Of a stretch of DNA of 64,000 nt, positions 51,261-59,508 are shown piece after piece. The notes under the pieces are model-generated. The model was not told the DNA's origin. It made no database searches and worked only from the letters and a program-made list of their open reading frames with translations. The stretch lies in the NCBI GenBank assembly GCA_945873955.1, contig CAMCFA010000003.1, positions 1 to 64,000 on the forward strand, in the 5' to 3' direction. A program made the translations under genes and the position numbers. This stretch comes from an uncultured Clostridia bacterium (GTDB taxonomy: Bacteria > Bacillota > Clostridia > Oscillospirales > Ruminococcaceae). Positions within the stretch are counted from its first letter, which is position 1; each line of letters begins with the position of its first letter.

Positions 51261-52139
51261 ATGCGTAAAATTACAGTCGCGGCTGTACAGATGTCTGTCC
51301 CCGACAGCCGGGAGAAGTCAATAGAAAAGGCAGAGAAGCTGGTTCGCCAAGCGGCTTCGCAGGGGGCGAATATTATACTCCTGCCGGAGCTTTTTGAAAC
51401 GTGGTATTTTTGTCAGGAGCGCCGCTATGACAGCTACAAGCTCGCTCTGCCCGTGGAGGAAAACCCGGCGGTGAAGCGCTTTCAAGCGGTGGCTAAGGAG
51501 CTTTCTGTGGTGCTGCCGATCAGCTTTTATGAGCAGGACGGGAACGTCCTCTACAACAGCGTTGCTATGATAGACGCGGACGGCTCGCTGCTGGGTGTTT
51601 ACCGCAAGACCCATATCCCGGACGATCACTTCTATCAGGAGAAGTTCTACTTCACCCACGGCGGCACCGGCTTCAAAGTATGGGACACGAAGTTCGGGAA
51701 GATCGGCGTCGGGATATGCTGGGATCAGTGGTTCCCGGAGGCGGCGCGCTGCATGGCGCTCATGGGCGCGGAGCTGCTGCTCTACCCCACCGCGATAGGC
51801 TCAGAGCCGGTGCTGGAATGTGACAGCATGCCCCACTGGCAGCGCTGTATGCAGGGTCACGCGGCGGCGAACCTCGTCCCGGTGATCGCCGCGAACCGCA
51901 CCGGCACCGAAACAGTCACCCCGGACAGCGACAATCAGAACCAGTCCTCCTCGCTGACGTTCTACGGAAGCTCCTTTATTGCGGACAGCACCGGCGGGTT
52001 AGCCGAATGTGCCGACAGAACAAGCGACTGCGTGCTGCTCCACAGCTTTGACCTTGACGAGCTGCGGGACATGCGGCTTAGCTGGGGAGTGTTCCGGGAC
52101 AGACGTCCGGAGATGTACGGAAAGATAACGGAGAGATGA
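51261..52139 (+). CDS. aguB: N-carbamoylputrescine amidase AguB
   Basis: Nitrilase-fold enzyme that splits N-carbamoylputrescine to putrescine, CO2 and ammonia. 292 residues with the Glu-Lys-Cys triad: LLPELFETWYF (Glu), VYRKTHIPDD (Lys) and GVGICWDQWFPEAAR (Cys). The WDQWFPE stretch distinguishes this subfamily from other nitrilases. The ATG at 51261 has GAGG 9 nt upstream; the track start is 15 nt earlier. Immediately followed by aguA. Confidence 0.95.
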   Translation: MRKITVAAVQMSVPDSREKSIEKAEKLVRQAASQGANIILLPELFETWYFCQERRYDSYKLALPVEENPAVKRFQAVAKELSVVLPISFYEQDGNVLYNSVAMIDADGSLLGVYRKTHIPDDHFYQEKFYFTHGGTGFKVWDTKFGKIGVGICWDQWFPEAARCMALMGAELLLYPTAIGSEPVLECDSMPHWQRCMQGHAAANLVPVIAANRTGTETVTPDSDNQNQSSSLTFYGSSFIADSTGGLAECADRTSDCVLLHSFDLDELRDMRLSWGVFRDRRPEMYGKITER

Positions 52140-52143
52140 TTGA

Positions 52144-53265
52144 ATGAAAGTTCTTGACACATTACCGAAAGACGACGGCTTCTACATGCCAGCGGAGTTC
52201 TCCCCGCACTACGGCTGTATTCTGATATTCCCGGAGCGCCCCGACTCGTGGCAGTACGGCGCTTACGCCGCCCGGAAAGCGTTCGTGCAGGTCTGCACCG
52301 CTATCGCAAAGAGCGAACGGGTGACGGTCTGCGCCAGCGCCCGCCAGTATGAGAACGCCCGCCGCCTGCTCCCGCCGCATATCCGGGTGGTGGAAATGAG
52401 CAGCAACGACAGTTGGGCGCGGGATTACTGCCCCACCTTCGTCACCAACGGCAGGGTTATCCGCGGGATAAACTGGAGCTTCAACGCATGGGGCGGGCTT
52501 CACGACGGGCTGTATTTCCCGTGGGACAAGGACGACCGCATGGCGCGCAAGCTCTGTGACCTCTACGACAAGAGCATGTACGACGCCTCAGGCTTTGTGC
52601 TGGAGGGCGGCTCTATACACACCGACGGAGAGGGTACGGTGCTTACTACCGAAGCGTGCCTGCTAAGCCCCGGGCGTAATCCCGACCTTTCCAAGCAGGA
52701 GATAGAGGACAGGCTGAAAAGCTACCTCGGCGCGGAAAAGGTGATCTGGCTGAAGCGCGGTATCTACAACGACGAAACCAACGAGCATGTGGATAATATC
52801 TGCGCCTTTGTAAAGCCAGGCGAGGTCGTACTCGGCTGGACGGAGGACAGGTCCGACCCGCAGTATGAATTGTCACGCTCCTGTCTGGAGATACTGGAGA
52901 ACTCCACCGACGCAAAGGGGCGCAGGCTCACCGTACACAAGCTGCTTCTGCCGAAACCTGTCACCATTACCGCGGAGGAATGCGAGGGGCTGGACACCAT
53001 GGACTTCCAGCCGACAAGAACTCCCGGCGAGCGGCTGGCGGCGTCCTACGTCAACTTCTACATCTCAAACGGCGCGGTAGTAATGCCGTTCTTCAACGAC
53101 CCCGCGGACGAACCGGCGCGGGCGAAGCTTCAGGAGCTGTTCCCCGACCGGGAGGTTATCCCGGTGTACGCGCGGGATATCCTTATCGGCGGCGGCAATA
53201 TCCACTGTATCACCCAGCAGATACCCGCGTTTTCCGAGGAAGAAAACGAGGGAAACGCTGATTAA
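52144..53265 (+). CDS. aguA: Agmatine deiminase AguA
   Basis: Converts agmatine to N-carbamoylputrescine. 373 residues of the guanidine-modifying fold. Visible are the N-terminal MPAEFSPHYGCILIFPERPDSW, the acidic motif NDSWARDYCPTFV, HVDNICAF with catalytic His, and GGGNIHCITQQIP with the catalytic Cys (about residue 360). It lies 4 nt after aguB, so together they make putrescine from agmatine. The last coding bases (EGNAD) run into the palindromic unit that follows. Confidence 0.96.
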   Translation: MKVLDTLPKDDGFYMPAEFSPHYGCILIFPERPDSWQYGAYAARKAFVQVCTAIAKSERVTVCASARQYENARRLLPPHIRVVEMSSNDSWARDYCPTFVTNGRVIRGINWSFNAWGGLHDGLYFPWDKDDRMARKLCDLYDKSMYDASGFVLEGGSIHTDGEGTVLTTEACLLSPGRNPDLSKQEIEDRLKSYLGAEKVIWLKRGIYNDETNEHVDNICAFVKPGEVVLGWTEDRSDPQYELSRSCLEILENSTDAKGRRLTVHKLLLPKPVTITAEECEGLDTMDFQPTRTPGERLAASYVNFYISNGAVVMPFFNDPADEPARAKLQELFPDREVIPVYARDILIGGGNIHCITQQIPAFSEEENEGNAD

Positions 53266-53334
53266 ATCAAATTCGACCCGTTCAAACGAGGGAACTCACG
53301 GGTCTGAATTTGATACGCTTCGCTTTAATCAGCG
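53256..53334. repeat. Nested palindromic unit at the 3' end of aguA
   Basis: Outer arms CGCTGATTAAA/TTTAATCAGCG (11 bp) and inner arms ATCAAATTCGACCCG/CGGGTCTGAATTTGAT (with one mismatch/bulge) form a long hairpin of about 79 nt. It begins inside the last codons of aguA. A partial direct copy (CGAGGAAAACGCTGATTT) follows at about 53341-53358. This looks like a REP/MITE-type mobile palindrome that landed at the gene end. It has no T-run. Confidence 0.7.
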
Positions 53335-53375
53335 TGTCCCGAGGAAAACGCTGATTTGTTCATTATATAAAGAAT

Positions 53376-53404
53376 GCTCCCCTCTCATGCAGAAAGGGGA
53401 GCTT
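53376..53404. terminator. Intrinsic terminator between aguA and the GHKL gene
   Basis: 8-bp stem GCTCCCCT/AGGGGAGC with an 11-nt loop, then TTTATTG on the plus strand and ATTCTTTAT on the minus strand. It ends both convergent transcripts. Confidence 0.82.
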
Positions 53405-53421
53405 TATTGTATTTGTGTGAA

Positions 53422-56400
53422 TTACTTCTTCTGGTTGTCCTCGTACCACTTCGCCGCCATCATGGGTGAAAGCACGAAATCGAGGATCTCCGGAGCGCCG
53501 TCGTAGACCTCGCTGCCGGAACCTATCTCGTCCTCGCCGACAGCCTCGCATACGTCGTAGGTCACCTGCGGACGGTACTTGATACGGCAGTACAGGAACT
53601 CCGGCGGAATGTAGTCTATCTGGGAGACCTCCTCCAGCCAGAGGAACGGCGACATACCGCCTATGCTCACGTCGTCGATTATCCAGCCGCCTGCCGCGTA
53701 GGAATCGTTCGCGCAGAGGTACAGCGAGAAGTGGAACTTCTGTTCCTTTTCGCCGTTAAGCAGACCTATCGAGAAGTCCTTCAGGATAAAGCTGTTTATC
53801 ATCTTGGACTCGTAGCCGCAGCAGGGGCATACGCCGCCGTAGCCGTACAGCTTGGCGTTGATGTCGCGGGCGAAATAGTTCTTGTACATTCTGGGGTTCT
53901 TTATGCCGGAAATGCGGCGAACCTCGCCCAGCAGGAAGTCGAACTCCTTGCGCTGGATAGTGGGCACAGGCTTGTAATAATACGGTATCTGGTCGGCAAT
54001 AACAAGGTTCGGCTCCTCGGTGCTGGAATACAGCGCGGACAGCGCGTTTCCGATATGCCCGGTGAGAATGAACTCAATGAACCGCGCGAACTGCGGCTTG
54101 GTCAAGCCCTCGTGCAGTACGACATACTTCGCGGTCTTTGCCTTGTTCTCCGGGGAGATACCCTCCGCCGGGTCGATTATCTTGATTATCTTGTCGTTTT
54201 CGTCCAGCAGGGCGATCTTATCCAGTCCGAGATCGCAGGTGTATATCTTCGCGATCTGCTCGGAAACAAACTGTGCATTGCCGAGGGACGGCAGTACGGT
54301 AAGAAGCTCCTCCGGGTCGTAGTCGTAGCGTCCCGGCGCATAGGGGAAGTCGAACACACGTCCGTTGAACATGCCGCTCTCGATAAGCAGGTAAACGTCC
54401 CCGACGATCTCCAGCAGGTCTGTGTTGGTGATGTTCGGCGGGATCATGAACTGCTTGCCGTAAGCGGAGAAACGGTAGCGCTTGTTGATGTCCAGCGCCA
54501 GAGTTACGTCGCCGCCCTGACTCTTGATCTCCCGCAGGAACTCCATTGTGTCCTTGCCGTTGGTGAAAGAGTTGATCAGCAGCGTGATCACCTGGTTGTA
54601 GATCTGGTGGTTCTCGAACCGCATTTCGTGCTTCTGGATAACGTCCATTGCGGTCTTGAGGTTGCCTATCTGGATCTTGGATATCTCAAAATGAATGTCA
54701 GTTCCGCCGGAGGTGATATGGAACTGGAAGTACTTCATGTCAATGCGGTAGCTCTCGCCGAACATCTCGTCGATGATCCGGAAAGCCTCCGCCAGCGCGT
54801 TTTCATCAGCAACGGCGCCGTTCACGATGCAGGTGTTCAGCTTTAAGCTGATTATGCTCATGAAGCCCTCGGACAGACCGTAGTCCTTGATCCTCTTGTC
54901 CTTGTCGGAGGTCATGAGGTAGCTGTGTCCGCCCTGCTGGAACGCGTAAGCGTACTCCACACCCTTTTCGTTGGTTTCCTGCCGGTACCAGTCGTACTTT
55001 GCGGCGAACACATGGTCGTCGTCGGAGCCGTACCACTCCTTCATCTGCTCCAGATCGGAAAGGAGTGCCTCACCCGCCGCACCGCTGTCGTGATCCTCGA
55101 TATCGGTGTCAGAGCGCTCGGTGAAGTAGCCGTGCTCCCGCAGGTCGGTGAAAGCTATCGGTTGCTCAATATCCGGGAACTTAACGGAAATGCTCTCCAG
55201 GAACTTCTCCCGCAGACCCTTTACCAGCGTGCTGGTGCTTATGTAATTATAGAAGAACTCGAACACATACTGCGCCGGGCGGAGCATGTACCTGTCGGGC
55301 GCGTCCGGGCGCTTGGTGAGCTGAAGCACGAACAGCCGCTTGTACTCGTCCACGATGTCAAGGATATCCTCCTCGATCTCGGTGGAAACCTCCTCAATGC
55401 AGTCGTGGCGGATACCGGAACGGTTGTTGGTAACGTACCTGTTCGGAACGCTTACGAAGAACGCCGAAAGCTGCTCCTGTAAGAAATCCTGCCGGCTCGC
55501 CTTTACAAGTCCGGTCAGCTCGAAGGTGGAGAAGTAGTTGTACTTGCTCATCAGCACCCTCGCGGCTTCGCGCTTAGCGCCGGAGATCGCGTACGGGATC
55601 AGATATACAAAGCCGTTCTCCTCCATGTGAATGAAATCGGCGACGGACTTGCCGTTCTCGCTGAAACGGATCTTTGTGATGTCGTTCTCGTCCCGGCGGT
55701 ATTCCTGAATCTTGTATACTACCTCAGGCTTGCCGAAGGAGATGACCGCGATATTGAAGGTGCGGGAGGGAGTTTCGTGCTCGTCGGAGTTTTTGAGGTG
55801 CTTCTTTCTGATGAACGCGAAGCACAGATCCACCATGTTGATGTAGTCGCCCTTTTCGGACGTCATGGTGACAAGGTTGTGGTGGAGCTTCTTCTGATCC
55901 TCCTCGTCAAGCGCGAACACTATCTCGGTGTGCTTGAACTTCGGCGCGGTGAGCTCCAGCTCCCGGACTTTCAGTATGCCGCCGTCGTTCACAACGCGCA
56001 GAGCATAATTGTTCGACCTCATCTTGAACCAGTCAACGTTCGCGAACACGCTCTTCGCGCCAAGACCGAACCGACCCTCGCGCTCCTTGCCGCCGTCGCT
56101 TCTGCCGACGGAAAGATAATAGAACACCTGTTCAAGGCTGAATCCCGTTTCGTTGTAGGTCAGCTTTACCTGCCCCTCGTCAAGGAACTCGATCATTACC
56201 TTGATGTCGTTTTCCTCGTAATCGCAGCCGAAAACGTTCTGCAAAAGCTCGCGGATAATGGACTCACGCGGATAGTCGTTCACCATTCCGGCGACATTTA
56301 TCGCGCTTCTTCCGGTGTACATGCTGTTGAAATAGTCCTTGAACGGCGTGCTGTCGGTTTCCCCGGAGTAGAGCATCATCTGGATCTTCTGAATGACCTC

Positions 56401-56484
56401 AGCCATGCCCTCCTTGTCGCCGGCGGTGTGACGTTCAAAGAAGTCACCAAGGAGCTTTTCAACCTGTTCGTTGTTTTCGCTCAT
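53422..56484 (-). CDS. Large GHKL (HSP90-like) ATPase protein
   Basis: 1020 residues. The N-terminal GHKL ATPase fold shows the N-box ESIIRELLQN (about 74-83, with Glu79 and Asn83), a diverged G1 box NETGFS (about 111-116, Asn in place of the usual Asp) and the ATP-lid box GRFGLGAKS (about 137-145). The layout resembles sacsin/MORC/HSP90-type ATPases more than histidine kinases. The long middle and C-terminal parts are not assignable. Near residue 905 there is a CPCCG knuckle, part of a possible zinc site. No membrane segment. The ATG at 56484 is preferred; the track adds 21 residues read from the intergenic region. Second gene of a two-gene operon with the SNF2-like gene. Confidence 0.8.
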   Translation of the reverse strand: MSENNEQVEKLLGDFFERHTAGDKEGMAEVIQKIQMMLYSGETDSTPFKDYFNSMYTGRSAINVAGMVNDYPRESIIRELLQNVFGCDYEENDIKVMIEFLDEGQVKLTYNETGFSLEQVFYYLSVGRSDGGKEREGRFGLGAKSVFANVDWFKMRSNNYALRVVNDGGILKVRELELTAPKFKHTEIVFALDEEDQKKLHHNLVTMTSEKGDYINMVDLCFAFIRKKHLKNSDEHETPSRTFNIAVISFGKPEVVYKIQEYRRDENDITKIRFSENGKSVADFIHMEENGFVYLIPYAISGAKREAARVLMSKYNYFSTFELTGLVKASRQDFLQEQLSAFFVSVPNRYVTNNRSGIRHDCIEEVSTEIEEDILDIVDEYKRLFVLQLTKRPDAPDRYMLRPAQYVFEFFYNYISTSTLVKGLREKFLESISVKFPDIEQPIAFTDLREHGYFTERSDTDIEDHDSGAAGEALLSDLEQMKEWYGSDDDHVFAAKYDWYRQETNEKGVEYAYAFQQGGHSYLMTSDKDKRIKDYGLSEGFMSIISLKLNTCIVNGAVADENALAEAFRIIDEMFGESYRIDMKYFQFHITSGGTDIHFEISKIQIGNLKTAMDVIQKHEMRFENHQIYNQVITLLINSFTNGKDTMEFLREIKSQGGDVTLALDINKRYRFSAYGKQFMIPPNITNTDLLEIVGDVYLLIESGMFNGRVFDFPYAPGRYDYDPEELLTVLPSLGNAQFVSEQIAKIYTCDLGLDKIALLDENDKIIKIIDPAEGISPENKAKTAKYVVLHEGLTKPQFARFIEFILTGHIGNALSALYSSTEEPNLVIADQIPYYYKPVPTIQRKEFDFLLGEVRRISGIKNPRMYKNYFARDINAKLYGYGGVCPCCGYESKMINSFILKDFSIGLLNGEKEQKFHFSLYLCANDSYAAGGWIIDDVSIGGMSPFLWLEEVSQIDYIPPEFLYCRIKYRPQVTYDVCEAVGEDEIGSGSEVYDGAPEILDFVLSPMMAAKWYEDNQKK

Positions 56485-56567
56485 AAATACGCCCCATTTC
56501 TCCGCACTTCCAATTGTGACTGCACCATGCCCCGTGCGGAGGGACACGGCTCATGCAGAAAAGTTCG

Positions 56568-58523
56568 TCAAATGCCGTCGTTGTATATTCTGATGAAATC
56601 CTTGGACGAACGGACGCTGTCCTGCTCCCGGACTCTGTACCGCCATACGCCGTACAGCACCGGGTACTGGATACAGTCGTTGAGGGACTGGATATCGTTC
56701 TTAATCATGAGGTGATAATTGCTGCCGCTGTGAAGCTCGTCGATATGCTTGTGCGCCGCTTCAACTCCCGCGATCGCCTCCTCGCCGAAGGGCTGACCCG
56801 CCGGGTCTTGGTCAAGGCTGGCGGCTATCTTGGAAAGCATTTCGCTGTTCACCGGAGCAAGCGCGCCGTCGTTCACCGCGCAAAGCCCTGTCAGAGAAGC
56901 AAGCGCCGCGGCGATGTCCTCCTGCGAAGCGTCCTTTGAAACGCCGAAGAACCCGCAGACCTTCGCCAGCAGCTTTCCTGCGAACTCCGCAAGCTGCTTC
57001 GCGTTATTGATCTTCCCCGCGCCAAGCGCCTCGTAATCGCCCTTGAACTTTCTGATGAGGTCGTAGCAGTTGTCTACCTCGCTGGCGTAGCTCTCTGTGT
57101 AGCGCAGGTCGGCGATAAGGTTGCTCAGACACTCCGCCTTGATGTCGATATCAAGCAGGATATTTCTCGCCGGGGTATCGCCGAAGAATGCGTCCGCAAG
57201 CCCGCCGAACAGCACCTTATCCAGCATTCTGCTGTCGAACAGCTTGTTGCTGTCGCGGAATATTATGAAGCTGCGCTGGTTCTCGTTCTTTGCGCCGTGG
57301 CGGGTCATTCTCCGCTCAAGCAGCACCGGAGAAACCGGCAGCTCGTAGTTTATCACATGCGTTACCCGGTCAAGACCGTCGCCTACCGCGCCGATATCGT
57401 CGGTGGCGATAATGAGCTTCGGGTATGTAGTGCGGTCGTCAACGTTCAGCTTTCTGAGGATATCGCGGTTGCTGAACAGCTCGCCCCTCGCCGCCTTGAC
57501 AACGCCGCTGCCGGGATACATGGCGGTGAGCGTCTTTCTCAGATACTCCACCGTGTTCTTGTCACAGCAGTAAACGATCGCGCGGCTGTTCTCCTGCGAC
57601 ATCACCTCGTCGGTGAGCTTTAAGAATTCGTCCAGCTTTTTGTCGGCGGAGCGTAATTCAGCCACGTCGGAGGGCGTATAGGCAGCCTTCTGGTACACCC
57701 ACTTCGTCTCGTCAACGTCGTATTCCTCGAAGATGTTTCCGCCGTACTTGTAGTTCGGCAGACCGGTTCTGATGTCTATCCTGCGGCGAAGTCCGCTGAG
57801 GAAGCCCTCGTCGCAGCCGTAGTTCACAAAGGAAACGCTGCGCTTGATCTCGCCGTTGTAGATACGCTTGTCACCGGCGCTCAGCACGGGTGTGCCGTAG
57901 TCCAGCGGCAATCCGGAAACGCTGAGATCCAGATCGTCCGCGGCGGAAGCCTGTTCCTCGTCGGAGAGGAGCTGCTTTACCATGCCGGACAGCGCCGCCT
58001 TGTCCTCGTCGCTATTTGCCGGGAACTGGGTTATCATAAGCAGACGCTCGGTCTTCCACGGAAGCTGCTCTTTCCAGAAGCCGTAATCCGGGACGCCGGT
58101 ATTCTGCTCGTCGTCAATGATCACCAGATCCCACACGAAATCCTGCGGGACCTTTGCTTTCAGCCCGTTAGCGCTGTTCAGCGCGTCAGAGGGCATAAGA
58201 TACAAGTTAGAACTATCCTGCGAGAAGAAAACGATCTCATTCGCCGCACCGGAAACCACCTTGAAATCAGCGCCGATACCGGTCATGAGGATCCTGTACC
58301 AGCCGTACAGGACACGTCTTGAAGTAATCAGCAGAATGTTGGGGCTTTCCTTTTCGGCAAGAACGTCGTATATGCAAAGTCCTGCCTTGGTCAGCTTTTC
58401 GGAGCCGAACTCACAGCAGACCAGCGAAAACCCGAATTTGCGGAGCTTTTCCGCAGGGGCAAGATTTGCCGCTGATAAATCCATTCCGCCGAGGGGGATC
58501 CATTTTACACTGTTGCCGCTCAC
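56568..58523 (-). CDS. SNF2-like superfamily 2 helicase with degenerate motif I
   Basis: 651 residues. The motif I region reads CCEFGSEKLTKAG: Lys43 is kept but the G-K-T core is lost. Motif Ia is ILLITSRRVLYGWYRIL, motif II is DLVIIDDEQNTG (DDEQ, about 137-140) and the motif III position is LLMITQFPANS. The second RecA lobe is well kept: AIVYCCDKNTVEYLRKTL, LIIATDDIGAVGDGLDRVTHVINYELP, and motif VI LLERRMTRHGAKN. This is the RapA/SNF2 pattern. A helical C-terminal part of about 220 residues follows. Start is GTG, 8 nt after GGAGG. First gene of the operon, 83 nt before the GHKL gene. Confidence 0.8.
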   Translation of the reverse strand: MSGNSVKWIPLGGMDLSAANLAPAEKLRKFGFSLVCCEFGSEKLTKAGLCIYDVLAEKESPNILLITSRRVLYGWYRILMTGIGADFKVVSGAANEIVFFSQDSSNLYLMPSDALNSANGLKAKVPQDFVWDLVIIDDEQNTGVPDYGFWKEQLPWKTERLLMITQFPANSDEDKAALSGMVKQLLSDEEQASAADDLDLSVSGLPLDYGTPVLSAGDKRIYNGEIKRSVSFVNYGCDEGFLSGLRRRIDIRTGLPNYKYGGNIFEEYDVDETKWVYQKAAYTPSDVAELRSADKKLDEFLKLTDEVMSQENSRAIVYCCDKNTVEYLRKTLTAMYPGSGVVKAARGELFSNRDILRKLNVDDRTTYPKLIIATDDIGAVGDGLDRVTHVINYELPVSPVLLERRMTRHGAKNENQRSFIIFRDSNKLFDSRMLDKVLFGGLADAFFGDTPARNILLDIDIKAECLSNLIADLRYTESYASEVDNCYDLIRKFKGDYEALGAGKINNAKQLAEFAGKLLAKVCGFFGVSKDASQEDIAAALASLTGLCAVNDGALAPVNSEMLSKIAASLDQDPAGQPFGEEAIAGVEAAHKHIDELHSGSNYHLMIKNDIQSLNDCIQYPVLYGVWRYRVREQDSVRSSKDFIRIYNDGI

Positions 58524-58608
58524 CTAGCGCACCTCCATAGTTCAGTATTATTGTTATTACCGGAAGGAACTTCCAGAAGCCGTTACGGATATAACAATCT
58601 ATGTGTAC

Positions 58609-58637
58609 ATTATACTACAAAATCGCAAATATTACAA
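58609..58637 (-). promoter_or_regulatory. Sigma-A promoter of the SNF2-GHKL operon
   Basis: On the minus strand TTGTAA, 17 nt, TATAAT, about 86 nt before the GTG. The leader between them contains a short inverted repeat GGAAGGAACTTCC. Confidence 0.75.
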
Positions 58638-58718
58638 GTCGTTAAAAGCAACTGCCGGTTGAAAATCCCGGAGCGCATTTTTGGTTATTTTGCACAATCA
58701 AATTCACGAAAATACTGC

Positions 58719-58747
58719 TTTACTTTTTCACGGATAAATGCTAGAAT
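58719..58747 (+). promoter_or_regulatory. Promoter of the aldolase-rhaB operon
   Basis: TTTACT, 17 nt, TAGAAT, 51 nt before the ATG at 58799. The -35 box is weak, as is common for sugar-regulated genes. Confidence 0.6.
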
Positions 58748-58798
58748 GATATAAAGGCTGTTTTTAAGCCGACATTTACGACAGGAAGGTAAACGAAC

Positions 58799-59476
58799 AT
58801 GACTGAACAGGAAATAAAGGAAGCGATATGCGAGGTCGGACACAAGCTGTGGCAGCTAGGCTTTGTGGCGGCGAATGACGGCAACATCTCCGCAAGGCTG
58901 CCGGACGGCAACTTCATCACCACCCCCACCGGCACCAGCAAGGCAATTCTCCGTCCGGAAATGCTCATCAAGATGAACGCAAACAACGAGGTCGTTGAGC
59001 CTGCGCAGCTCCCCGGCTACAATCCCACCAGCGAATTCAAGGTACATCTGCGCTGCTACGAGGCGCGCCCGGACGTCAACGCGGTAGTTCACGCGCACCC
59101 GCCGACAGCCACCGGCTTCGCGATAGCGCATATCCCGCTGGACGACTACACCATGCCGGAGGCGATAATCTTCCTCGGCAGCGTGCCGATCGCTCCATAC
59201 GACACCCCCGGCTCGCAGGGCGTTGCGGACAGCATTCTGCCGTTCCTCGAAAATCATGACACTATTTTAATGGAGAACCACGGCGCGCTCACCGTCGGTG
59301 TGGACATCACACAGGCTTACTACCGCATGGAAACGCTGGAGCATTTCGCTAAGGTGAGCCTTGTCGCACGTCAGCTCGGTGGCGCGAAGGACCTGCCTAT
59401 GGACAAGATTCAGGAGTGCTGCGAAATAGGCAAGAGCTTCCCGATAAGACACCCCGGCTACAAGAAGTACCACTGA
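58799..59476 (+). CDS. Class II aldolase (fuculose/rhamnulose-phosphate aldolase family)
   Basis: 225 residues, zinc-dependent aldolase/epimerase fold. The phosphate-binding start is ANDGNISARLPDGNFITTPTGTSK, the zinc ligands are in VVHAHPPTATGFA (H-x-H), and ENHGALTVG carries the third His. FucA, RhaD and AraD share these motifs. The next gene encodes rhamnulokinase, so L-rhamnulose-1-phosphate cleavage is the likely job, although the length is nearer to FucA. Products would be lactaldehyde and DHAP. No isomerase gene is in the cluster. Confidence 0.85.
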   Translation: MTEQEIKEAICEVGHKLWQLGFVAANDGNISARLPDGNFITTPTGTSKAILRPEMLIKMNANNEVVEPAQLPGYNPTSEFKVHLRCYEARPDVNAVVHAHPPTATGFAIAHIPLDDYTMPEAIIFLGSVPIAPYDTPGSQGVADSILPFLENHDTILMENHGALTVGVDITQAYYRMETLEHFAKVSLVARQLGGAKDLPMDKIQECCEIGKSFPIRHPGYKKYH

Positions 59477-59508
59477 TAATTCAAGAACGATTCACAGGAG
59501 TTGACCTC

